This document shows, in pieces, positions 32,139-39,324 of a stretch of 52,465 bases of DNA. The DNA is taken from the NCBI GenBank assembly GCA_046484285.1, contig JAWOBP010000086.1:1-52465 (forward strand), given 5' to 3'. Each line of letters opens with the position of its first letter. Positions within the stretch are counted from its first letter, which is position 1. The position numbers and the translations under genes are program-made. The stretch comes from CAZHCG01 sp046484285. Its GTDB lineage: Bacteria; Myxococcota_A; Polyangia; JAAYKL01. Under the pieces are notes generated by a model. That model ran no database searches. It was given only the letters and a program-made list of their open reading frames with translations, and was not told the origin of the DNA.

Positions 32139-33392
32139 ATGCGACGCTTGATCTCTTTGGTCGTCGGGGCGCTGGTCGTCGCGGTGGTCGCGGCTGCGGC
32201 GGCTGGGGGTTGGCCCTGGCGCCGGCGTTTCTGCGGCAGGCCGGATCTCTACCACCTGCCCGCCCACCGCGCGACTCCTTTGGAGCTGTGGCCGGCCGAG
32301 CCGGCTTCTCCCGCGCGCCTCGATCCAGAGCGGTTCGCCTCGGCCTTCGGCGAGTTGTGCGGCCGGATGCCGGACGAGCGCCGGGATCGCTACGCGGCCG
32401 CGATCGTGCGGGAGGCTGGGCGCTTCGAGGTCGACCCCTTCCTGCTCGCAGCGCTGGTCTACGACCGCTCCAGCTGCCGCCCGACCACCTACCGCCGCGA
32501 CCGCGAGCGCGGGCGGATCGGCCTGACCCGCATCCCGGTCGAGATGCACGCCCACCAGATCCTGTCCCGCGTCTACAGCTACTACCTCCGCCAGGACGGC
32601 GCCTGGGTCGAGCGGAAGCTGCCGCTCGAGGAGCACTACTTCTGCCGGGCGACGGTCGAGCGCCCCGCGACCAACCTCTACTTCGCCGCGGCCTTCCTCT
32701 CGATCTTCGCCGAGCAGCACGCCGACCTGGACGCGGCGTTCGACGCCACGCCCCACCGCCACTACGTCTCGCACTGGTTCTACGGAGACCGCGTGCGAGA
32801 GGTCGAGCCCGAGAACCGGGTCCTGCGCGATCGCCGGCGGCTTCTCGACTACTACCGCGGCCGCGAGCCGCGGCGCTGCGGGGAGTTCCGCGGCGCAAGG
32901 CTCGTCTCGCCCCTCGACGGTGCGCCGCGGCTGGTGATCGACTACTTCGGCAATCCGCGAGGAAAGAAGAGCGGGCCGGGCCACCGCGGTATCGACCTCG
33001 ACGGTCACACCGGCGAGCCGGTGCGCAGCGTCGCGGCCGGCACGGTGGTCTTCGCCGGAATCGACATTCCGGGCGGAGGGGAGCACCGCCAGGTCGAGCT
33101 GGACGAATGGGAAGAGCTGGAATTCGACGATATCGGCCCCGGCGGGCGCTACGTGGCGATCAACCACGGCAACGATCTCGGCTCGTTCTACATGCACCTC
33201 GATTCCGTCGACGTGCAGTACGGCGACGAGGTCGCGGCGGGAGACGCGATCGGGACGCTGGGCAGCAGCGGCACCGAGCGCTCTATGCAGCACCTGCACC
33301 TGGAGATCCGAGTGGGAACGGACCGGGTCGACCCGGCCCCCCTGCTGGCGCCCGCGCTGGTCGATCCGTGGGCCGGCCGGAAAACCAAGTAG
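32139..33392 (+). CDS. Membrane-anchored M23 endopeptidase with N-terminal lytic-transglycosylase-like region
   Basis: About 417 aa. N-terminal helix LISLVVGALVVAVVAAAA, then a region resembling SLT lysozyme-fold domains (YAAAIVREAGRFEVDPFLLAALVYDRSS; GLTRIPVEMHAHQI) in which the usual catalytic Glu-Ser is Asp-Arg-Ser. The C-terminal LytM/M23 domain has zinc ligands H282 and D286 in GHRGIDLDG, MHLDSVDVQYGDEV, and H385-x-H387 in QHLHLEI, so it should be an active peptidoglycan cross-bridge peptidase. There is an insert of about 25 residues (GGGEHRQVELDEWEELEFDD) in the M23 domain. The start at 32139 fits the membrane helix; no strong ribosome site is visible. Confidence 0.85.
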   Translation: MRRLISLVVGALVVAVVAAAAAGGWPWRRRFCGRPDLYHLPAHRATPLELWPAEPASPARLDPERFASAFGELCGRMPDERRDRYAAAIVREAGRFEVDPFLLAALVYDRSSCRPTTYRRDRERGRIGLTRIPVEMHAHQILSRVYSYYLRQDGAWVERKLPLEEHYFCRATVERPATNLYFAAAFLSIFAEQHADLDAAFDATPHRHYVSHWFYGDRVREVEPENRVLRDRRRLLDYYRGREPRRCGEFRGARLVSPLDGAPRLVIDYFGNPRGKKSGPGHRGIDLDGHTGEPVRSVAAGTVVFAGIDIPGGGEHRQVELDEWEELEFDDIGPGGRYVAINHGNDLGSFYMHLDSVDVQYGDEVAAGDAIGTLGSSGTERSMQHLHLEIRVGTDRVDPAPLLAPALVDPWAGRKTK

Positions 33393-33446
33393 CTCGGCCC
33401 CGAAATCGACGGCCGACCCCGTTCGCCCCGCAGCCGACAGCTCTTG

Positions 33447-33482
33447 TTGACAGAAGGTCTACAGTTTTTCTAATAGACTGTA
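33447..33482 (+). promoter_or_regulatory. Promoter of the pdaD operon with overlapping operator-like dyad
   Basis: Perfect TTGACA (33447-33452), 16-base spacer, TCTAAT (33469-33474, 5 of 6 consensus). The inverted repeat TACAGT (33460-33465) / ACTGTA (33477-33482) straddles the -10, as for a repressor site. Confidence 0.6.
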
Positions 33483-33540
33483 CCTTGACGACGGGGCCGA
33501 AACGCTGTTGGCTGGGCTACCGTTCCGATGGAGGCTCCCG

Positions 33541-34095
33541 GTGTTGGCCAACTTCATTCCCAAAAAGGTGTTTTTCACCAAGGGCGCCGGTGTGCACCGG
33601 GAAAAGCTCCAGTCTTACGAGCTCGCTTTGCGGTCGGCCGGAATCGCCCACCTCAACCTGGTGGCGGTCTCCAGCATCCTGCCCCCCGGAGCGAAGCTGG
33701 TATCCCGCAAGGAGGGCCTGCGGGAGGTCATGCCCGGGCAGATTGTTTTCGTCGTCCAGGCGCGGGCCGAGACCCGGGAGTCGAACCGCCTCTGCGCGGC
33801 CTCGGTGGGCCTGGCCACCCCGGCGGACAAGAGCCACTACGGTTACCTCAGCGAGCACCACTGCTACGGAAAGGGTCGCCGCGAGGTCGGAGACTACGCG
33901 GAGGATCTGGCCGCGTCGATGCTGGCCACCACGCTGGGAATCGAGTTCGACCCCGACAAGGACTACGACGAGCGCAAGGAGATCTTCCGCATGAGCGGAA
34001 AAATAGTGACCACCAAGAGCACCACGCAGACGGCGCGTGGCGACAAGAACGGGCTGTGGACCACAGTGATGTCCGCCGCCGTGATGCTGCCTTAG
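33541..34095 (+). CDS. pdaD: Pyruvoyl-dependent arginine decarboxylase
   Basis: Converts arginine to agmatine. 184-residue proenzyme that self-cleaves between Ser44 and Ser45 in NLVAVSSILPPG, leaving a pyruvoyl group on the larger alpha chain. Other conserved parts are KKVFFTKGAGVH at the N-terminus, SNRLCAASVGLATP and HYGYLSEHHCYG in the core. Start GTG 33541 with GGAGG 6 bases upstream; the longer frame has no ribosome site. It is first of three genes with an arginase-like protein (7 bases downstream) and agmatinase, a complete arginine-to-putrescine route. This archaeal-type enzyme appears in some deltaproteobacteria, chlamydiae and Bacteroidetes. Confidence 0.92.
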   Translation: MLANFIPKKVFFTKGAGVHREKLQSYELALRSAGIAHLNLVAVSSILPPGAKLVSRKEGLREVMPGQIVFVVQARAETRESNRLCAASVGLATPADKSHYGYLSEHHCYGKGRREVGDYAEDLAASMLATTLGIEFDPDKDYDERKEIFRMSGKIVTTKSTTQTARGDKNGLWTTVMSAAVMLP

Positions 34096-34102
34096 GGGGA
34101 AC

Positions 34103-34891
34103 ATGACCTTCACCATCGACTTCGGCTTCGCCAACTCGTCCGCCTCCTGGACGGACGCCTACCTGGCCCTGCTCTTCGCCTGCCGCGGCGACCCGAGCGA
34201 CGTCGGCCACGCCTCGGGACCGATGGCGATCGCGGACGCTTCGCGATTCGTGGAGCTGTTCGAGATGCAGGTCGGGCTCTCGCCGCTCGATATCGGCACC
34301 TACGCCGAAGCGGTGGGAGGGGAGAACCCGGTGGACCAAGCGGTCGCCCGGGCGTCCGAAGCCCGCGCGCGGGGGATGTTCCCCGTGATCATCGGCGAGG
34401 ATCGCCGCGTGACCGAGGGCGCGTGCCAGGATCCGCTGGTCGCCTTCTGGGGCAAGGTGGGCCGGATCGAGGCCGACGAGAACTCGCTGCTCGGCCGCCA
34501 GAGATCGCTGCTCGGCGGAGTGCGCGCGGCGACCGCCAACGCTTTCCAGGCGATCCCCGGCGAGGTGACGATCCTGACCGCCAGCACCTTGAGCCAGCAG
34601 CCGCAGATTCTGGAAGAGGCGCTTGAGCGCTTCGAGGACCCGGTTCACCTCAGCATCGACCTGGACGTGCTGGCCCCGGCCGTGACCCATTCCTCGCGCT
34701 CCCTGGAGCCGGGAGGCCTGGGCTGGTACGACCTGATGAACGCCATCGAACGCGTCTTCGACGGCCCGGGAGTCGCCGCGGCGGACCTGGTCGGCACCGC
34801 GCCGATCTCGCCGCGCACCCCGGCCGCCCTGCTCGGATCGCAGGTTCTTCTGCGTCTCGCCGGCTTGCTGGCCAAAGGCCTCGGTGAGTGA
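34103..34891 (+). CDS. Arginase/agmatinase-fold protein without the metal site (probable pseudoenzyme)
   Basis: 262 aa. It shares the ureohydrolase layout of its neighbour SpeB, including SIDLDVLAPAVTHSSRSLEP with D186 and D188, and a GGLGWYDLMNAIERVF helix. However, the first motif GGxHS is IIGEDRRV (98-101, His lost), and the DAHxD motif is absent, replaced by FWGKVGRIEADEN. Two to three of the six manganese ligands are therefore missing. It lies between pdaD and speB with spacings of 7 and 4 bases, so it is made together with them. By analogy to inactive paralogues of polyamine enzymes that activate an active partner, it could be a subunit or regulator of SpeB, or bind agmatine. That is inference only. 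Confidence 0.75.
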   Translation: MTFTIDFGFANSSASWTDAYLALLFACRGDPSDVGHASGPMAIADASRFVELFEMQVGLSPLDIGTYAEAVGGENPVDQAVARASEARARGMFPVIIGEDRRVTEGACQDPLVAFWGKVGRIEADENSLLGRQRSLLGGVRAATANAFQAIPGEVTILTASTLSQQPQILEEALERFEDPVHLSIDLDVLAPAVTHSSRSLEPGGLGWYDLMNAIERVFDGPGVAAADLVGTAPISPRTPAALLGSQVLLRLAGLLAKGLGE

Positions 34892-34895
34892 AGCG

Positions 34896-35723
34896 ATGAA
34901 TCGAGCGCCGACCAACCTCGGAATCGTCGCGCTGCCTTTCGAGGTCTCGACCTCGTTCGGCAAGGGCACCATGCACGCCCCCGACACGGTGCTCGAGGAG
35001 CTCGACGCCCTCGACTGCTTCGACTTCCGCACGGCCCGGGATCCGTTTCACGGAGTGCCGCGCTCGGTGGTTCGACCGCACGGCTCCGAGCTGGTCGACG
35101 CGCGCATCCAGCAGGCGGTCGCCGGCCGGGTCGTGGGCGAGATGATGGACGGCGGCGGGTTTCCGCTCTCGATCGGAGGCGAGCACACGGTCTCGCTGGG
35201 ACCGATTCGCGCCGCGCGGGCTCGCGGAGAGCTCGGGGTGGTGCAGCTCGACGCCCACGCCGACCTGCGCGACTCCTACGACGGCAATCCGCTGAGCCAC
35301 GCCTGCACGATGCGGCGGGTACTGGACATGGACTGCGACGTGTTCGGCGTCGGGATCCGTGCGGTCAGCCAGGAGGAGGCGACGCTGGCCCAGGAGCATG
35401 GAATCGAGCACGTCCACGCGCGCCGCGTGATCGAAGATACCGACTGGTACAGGCTGCTGTCCGATCTGCCCCAGCGCATCTACCTGACGGTCGATCTCGA
35501 CTACTTCGATCCCGCCGACGTGCCGGCCGTGGGAACGCCCGAGCCCGGCGGTCCCGACTGGGAGTCCACGCTCGCGTTCTTGGAGTACCTCTTCGCCGTC
35601 AAGGACGTGGTCGGAGCCGACGTGGTGGAGCTGATGCCCGGCGCCGGAGACGCTGCCTCGGTGCGGGCCGCCGCGCGCCTGATCGGCTCGATCGTGGGGC
35701 TGCGCTTTCCCGAGGCGGGCTGA
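34896..35723 (+). CDS. speB: Agmatinase
   Basis: Hydrolyses agmatine to putrescine and urea. 275 aa with an intact binuclear manganese site: G-E96-H97 in SIGGEHTVSLG, D119-x-H121-x-D123 in QLDAHADLRD, and D200-x-D202 in TVDLDYFDP. SYDGNPLSHACTM and VGTPEPGG complete the agmatinase signature. I prefer ATG 34896 over GTG 34884, which overlaps the preceding stop; the ribosome site is weak in either case. The presence of PdaD in the same operon identifies agmatine as the substrate. Confidence 0.9.
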   Translation: MNRAPTNLGIVALPFEVSTSFGKGTMHAPDTVLEELDALDCFDFRTARDPFHGVPRSVVRPHGSELVDARIQQAVAGRVVGEMMDGGGFPLSIGGEHTVSLGPIRAARARGELGVVQLDAHADLRDSYDGNPLSHACTMRRVLDMDCDVFGVGIRAVSQEEATLAQEHGIEHVHARRVIEDTDWYRLLSDLPQRIYLTVDLDYFDPADVPAVGTPEPGGPDWESTLAFLEYLFAVKDVVGADVVELMPGAGDAASVRAAARLIGSIVGLRFPEAG

Positions 35724-35749
35724 CTCGCAGTTGAAAAAGGTCACAGAAC

Positions 35750-35778
35750 TTGGGTCGGGCCCGGGGCTCGGTTAGCAT
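35750..35778 (+). promoter_or_regulatory. Promoter fitting a leaderless nucleotidyltransferase mRNA
   Basis: TTGGGT (35750-35755), 17-base spacer, TAGCAT (35773-35778). The predicted start of transcription coincides with the GTG at 35785, which has no Shine-Dalgarno sequence. Confidence 0.4.
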
Positions 35779-35784
35779 CGTCGC

Positions 35785-36735
35785 GTGCGCGCCTTGATTC
35801 TCGCAGCTGGCTTCGGCACCCGGCTCAGGCCGATCACCGAACGAATCCCCAAACCGCTGGTGCCGGTGGTCGGCAGGCCCAACATCTCTCGCACGATCGA
35901 GCAGCTCGGCCGGCTCGGAATCCGCGAGCTGGCGATCAATCTCCACCACCTGCCGGATGCGATCAGAGCAGCTCTGGGCGACGGCTCCGATCTCGGCGCA
36001 AAGATCGCCTACTCCGAGGAGCGGCCCGAGATCCTGGGAACCGGAGGCGGGATCCGCCGCGCTCTGCCCCTGCTCGGCGACGGGACTTTCGCCGTGGTCA
36101 ACGGCGACGCCCTGTTCGCGCCCGATCTGGAAAGCGCGCTGGCCGCGCACCGTCGCTCGGGAGCCCTGGCGACACTGGTGGTGCGCGAGGATCCGTGCGC
36201 AGAGGAGCTGGGCGCGGTGCACGCGGACGAGAGCGGCAGGGTGAGACGCATCGCCGGAAGAGGAGCGGACCGCGCCGGCCTGCGACCGTTCATGTTCACC
36301 GGAGTCCACATCGTCGAGCCCGAGATCGGAGAGCATCTGCCGCGCAAGGGCTGCGTTGTCCGAGATTCCTACATCCCCCTGCTCGAGAGCGGAGCCCGGA
36401 TCGGCGCCTGGATCGACACGGGCTTCTTCTGCGATCTGGGCACCTGCGGGCGATATCTCGCAGCCAACGTGGACCTGGTGACCGGCGCCGCGCGGATCGC
36501 CGGGTTCACCGCGCCGGACGACGGCGTGCTGGTCGCCGCAGACGCCCGCGTGGATCCCCGCGCCGAGCTGGGAGCCGGGGCCGTGGTGGAAAGCGGGGCC
36601 GAGCTGGCGGCGGGAGCCCGGGTGGAGCGAGCGGTCGTGCTGCCGGGAGCCGCGGTGCGAGGAGAGCTTGAAGACGCCATCGCCTGCCCGAACGGTGAAA
36701 TCATCCGGCCCGCGTCAGCCGTAAACGAATTGTAG
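35785..36735 (+). CDS. NDP-sugar pyrophosphorylase (mannose-1-phosphate guanylyltransferase-like)
   Basis: 316 aa. N-terminal nucleotidyltransferase: signature AGFGTRLRPITERIPKPLVPV, then ILGTGGGIRRAL and the metal/sugar region VVNGDALFAPDLESAL. The C-terminal 80 residues are hexapeptide left-handed beta-helix repeats (VLVAADARVDPRAELGAG and the AVVESGAELAAGARVE run). This architecture matches ManC-, GmhD- and glucose-1-phosphate-type transferases making GDP- or dTDP-sugars for envelope glycans. Start GTG 35785, probably leaderless. No sugar-modifying genes are adjacent, so the base and sugar are undecided. Confidence 0.85.
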   Translation: MRALILAAGFGTRLRPITERIPKPLVPVVGRPNISRTIEQLGRLGIRELAINLHHLPDAIRAALGDGSDLGAKIAYSEERPEILGTGGGIRRALPLLGDGTFAVVNGDALFAPDLESALAAHRRSGALATLVVREDPCAEELGAVHADESGRVRRIAGRGADRAGLRPFMFTGVHIVEPEIGEHLPRKGCVVRDSYIPLLESGARIGAWIDTGFFCDLGTCGRYLAANVDLVTGAARIAGFTAPDDGVLVAADARVDPRAELGAGAVVESGAELAAGARVERAVVLPGAAVRGELEDAIACPNGEIIRPASAVNEL

Positions 36736-36746
36736 ACAATGCGCTT

Positions 36747-37428
36747 TCAGTGAAACTTCTTTTCGAATACGTGCTCGATTCGCGACGCATCCAGGGCCCG
36801 AGCTGTCCAGTTCTTGATACTCTCGAAACCGGCGTTTCTGATTCTCTCTATGGTCCCACTGTCTAGCGTGCCGAACTTCAGCTCCAACAGTCTCTCTAGC
36901 AGCTCTCCAGCCCCCGAGGATCTGCCTTCCTCTCGACCTTCCTCTCGACCTGCGCTGCGCATCTCCTCCTGCCAGCGCTGCATCTTGTCGATTATCATCG
37001 AATCCATCTCCCGCTCGTCAGCCGGCGGCGGCTGGTCCCAATCAATCAATATATCAGCTGAGCGCAGCTGGCGAAACCAGGCCGCCACGGCGCGGCGCAG
37101 GCTCTCCTGCTGAGAACCCGTCCCCCGCAGCCAGCGAAGCATCGAATACAGCGCCCGCAGCGCTTCTCCGGGGCTGTCGCTCTGCTCCACCCTGATCAGC
37201 CCCGCCACCAGGTTGCCCCACTCGCCGAGAGCGGAGCTGTCCACCGACCTCTCCTCGATCAACAGGTATCGCATTCTCGGGCTGTAGCCGGAAAGGCTCC
37301 CGGGACCGCGGACGATCAAGTCCGCCACCTCCACGGGCGCGTTCCACTGCGACGAAGCCCACCAGCAGATCGCGCACCATGCGCGGGTGAGAAAAAAGAT
37401 GCTTGTAACCCGTGTCGTGCGTGCTCAT
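36747..37428 (-). pseudogene. rpn: Rpn-type (PD-(D/E)XK) nuclease, internally deleted and frameshifted
   Basis: ATG 37428 begins with MSTHDTGYKHLFSHPRMVRDLLVGFVA, the typical start of Rpn/transposase_31 recombination-promoting nucleases. The frame then jumps directly into the middle of the family: after a junction near 37345 a different frame reads WNAPVEVADLIV, then SPRMRYLLIEERSVD and continues to the end. In intact members roughly 100 residues, including the PD-(D/E)XK active site, lie between these segments. They are missing here, so the gene is dead. The C-terminal part keeps the (REEG)n spacer and the terminal ERIRNAGFESIKNWTARALDA helix. Rpn genes are mobile-like and often decay. Confidence 0.75.
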
Positions 37429-37601
37429 GCCGCACCGGCAAAGCGAACGCCGTGCCAAGAACACCCGAGCGCACAACCCCCCCGAAATCCCTGGATTGTC
37501 TACATATCGGAAGCGCATGGTCCGGCGGGCGCAGCGGCCAGCCCGCCGTTTCGCCGCCTTTTTCGCCGCTGTTTCGTCGCAGAAAACGACTAAAGTCCGA
37601 T

Positions 37602-37630
37602 TTGGCAACTCCAGGCTCGGGGTATATAGT
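37602..37630 (+). promoter_or_regulatory. pepD promoter
   Basis: TTGGCA (37602-37607), 17-base spacer, TATAGT (37625-37630), each one or two bases off consensus. Leader of about 80 bases to ATG 37718. Confidence 0.6.
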
Positions 37631-37717
37631 ACGCAACCGCGTCGTTGTTGAACGAGGACCGCGCGCGGGCGAGAGGCGCTCTGCGCGGGCCCTGCGAAAC
37701 CACCAAGGAGCACGAAC

Positions 37718-39178
37718 ATGTCCTACGCGGTCGACCAACTCGAGCCCAAAACTGTCTGGAAGTACTTCGACGAGATTCGCAAAATCCCCCACGGATCCGG
37801 CAACGAGCGCGCCCTCGGAGAGGCCGTGATGTCCTGGGCCCGAGAGCACGACTGCGAAACCGAGATGGACGATCTGGGCAACGTCGTGATCCGCGTGCCG
37901 GCAACCAAGGGCCACGAGAAGACCCCGACCGTGGTGCTCCAGGGCCACCTCGACATGGTCTGCGAAAAGAACTCCGACAAGGACTTCGATTTCGAAAAGG
38001 ACGCGATCGAACTGGCCCGCGACGGCGACTGGATCACCGCCGACGGCACCACGCTGGGAGCGGACAACGGGATCGGCGTGGCGATGTCGCTGGCGATGAT
38101 GGACACGCCCGACGCGGTGCACGGCCCGCTGGAGCTGCTGTTCACCGTGGACGAAGAGACCGGGCTCAACGGGGCGACCGGGCTGAAGCCCGGCTTCGTC
38201 TCGGGAGACAAGCTGGTCAACCTCGATTCCGAGGATCTGGGCGTCTTCTACGTAGGCTGCGCGGGCGGCAGGGACGCGCACATCTCCCTGCCGCTCGAGC
38301 GCGAGGCGGCGGCCGAGGGCGCCGAGTGCCTGACGCTGCGGCTCAGGGGCCTGCGCGGAGGGCACTCCGGCCTCGACATCGTCGACAACCGGGGAAACGC
38401 GATCGAGCTGCTGGCCCGCGCGGTGGACGCGGCCTTACGCGAGGCGAATCTGCGCCTGGTCTCTATCGAGGGCGGCGACAAGCACAACGCGATCCCGCGC
38501 GAGGCCTCGGCCGCGATTCAGGTCGGAGCCGGCGAGACGGACAAGATCAAGAGCATCGTCGAAGCGCGGCTGGCCGGCCTGCGCGAGGAGTTCGGCGCCG
38601 TGGCTCCCGAGCTCGATCTGGCGGTCGAGAAATCCGACCTCCCCGCGGAGGTGCTGACGGCCGAAACCACGCGGCGAGCGATCGGCATTCTGCTCGCCCT
38701 GCCCTCCGGGGTGCTGACCATGTCCCGCGATATCGTGGGCCTGGTCGAGACATCGAACAACATGGCACGCGTGCGTTGCGAGGGAGACAAGATGGAGGTG
38801 CTGACCTCGGGGCGTTCCGCGGTCGACGCCGCGATCGACGGCGTGATCGCCCGCATCCGCGCCGTCGGCGAGCTGGCCGGCGCCGAGGTCGAGCCCGAGG
38901 AGGGCTACCCGGGCTGGCAACCGAACATGGGCTCGGAGCTGCTGGCCACGAGCAAGCAGGTCTGGATCGACGTGCACGGCGAGGAGCCGAAGTTCACCGC
39001 GATCCACGCCGGGCTGGAGACCGGCATCATCGGCGAGAAGAACCCGGGCATGGACATGGTCTCGATCGGACCGCAGATCGACAACCCGCACTCGCCCGAC
39101 GAGCGCGTCTCGATCGATTCGGTGAAAAAGACTTTCGATTTCGTGGTCGGGCTGCTCGACAGGCTGGCGCGCGACTAG
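37718..39178 (+). CDS. pepD: Aminoacyl-histidine dipeptidase (M20C)
   Basis: 486 aa, cytosolic zinc dipeptidase similar to E. coli PepD. Metal and catalytic motifs: VVLQGHLDMVCEK (His and Asp), TLGADNGIGVAMSL (bridging Asp), TVDEETGLNGA (catalytic Glu pair) and NLDSEDLGVFYVGCAGG. The lid-domain features RGGHSGLDIVDNRGNAIELL and DKHNAIPREA are present, and the last ligand is in FTAIHAGLETG. Start ATG 37718 with AAGGAG 7 bases upstream. Monocistronic; the 146 bases after it hold no clear terminator. Confidence 0.94.
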   Translation: MSYAVDQLEPKTVWKYFDEIRKIPHGSGNERALGEAVMSWAREHDCETEMDDLGNVVIRVPATKGHEKTPTVVLQGHLDMVCEKNSDKDFDFEKDAIELARDGDWITADGTTLGADNGIGVAMSLAMMDTPDAVHGPLELLFTVDEETGLNGATGLKPGFVSGDKLVNLDSEDLGVFYVGCAGGRDAHISLPLEREAAAEGAECLTLRLRGLRGGHSGLDIVDNRGNAIELLARAVDAALREANLRLVSIEGGDKHNAIPREASAAIQVGAGETDKIKSIVEARLAGLREEFGAVAPELDLAVEKSDLPAEVLTAETTRRAIGILLALPSGVLTMSRDIVGLVETSNNMARVRCEGDKMEVLTSGRSAVDAAIDGVIARIRAVGELAGAEVEPEEGYPGWQPNMGSELLATSKQVWIDVHGEEPKFTAIHAGLETGIIGEKNPGMDMVSIGPQIDNPHSPDERVSIDSVKKTFDFVVGLLDRLARD

Positions 39179-39324
39179 AGTGTGAAACCACGCGAATTTG
39201 AACCGAGGACGCCGCCCGGCGCACAGAGACAGGGTAAACGGAAGAACGGAACAAAGCACGAGCGCTCGACGTTGATCGGGTTGGAACGAACAATGCGCGG
39301 CTGTTCGATGCCGCATAGACCAAA

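Noticed and set aside
37054..37719. 221-codon minus frame as an intact protein
   Set aside because: Only codons from 37428 to about 37345 resemble Rpn; the rest is a frameshifted reading of the same pseudogene or of promoter DNA.
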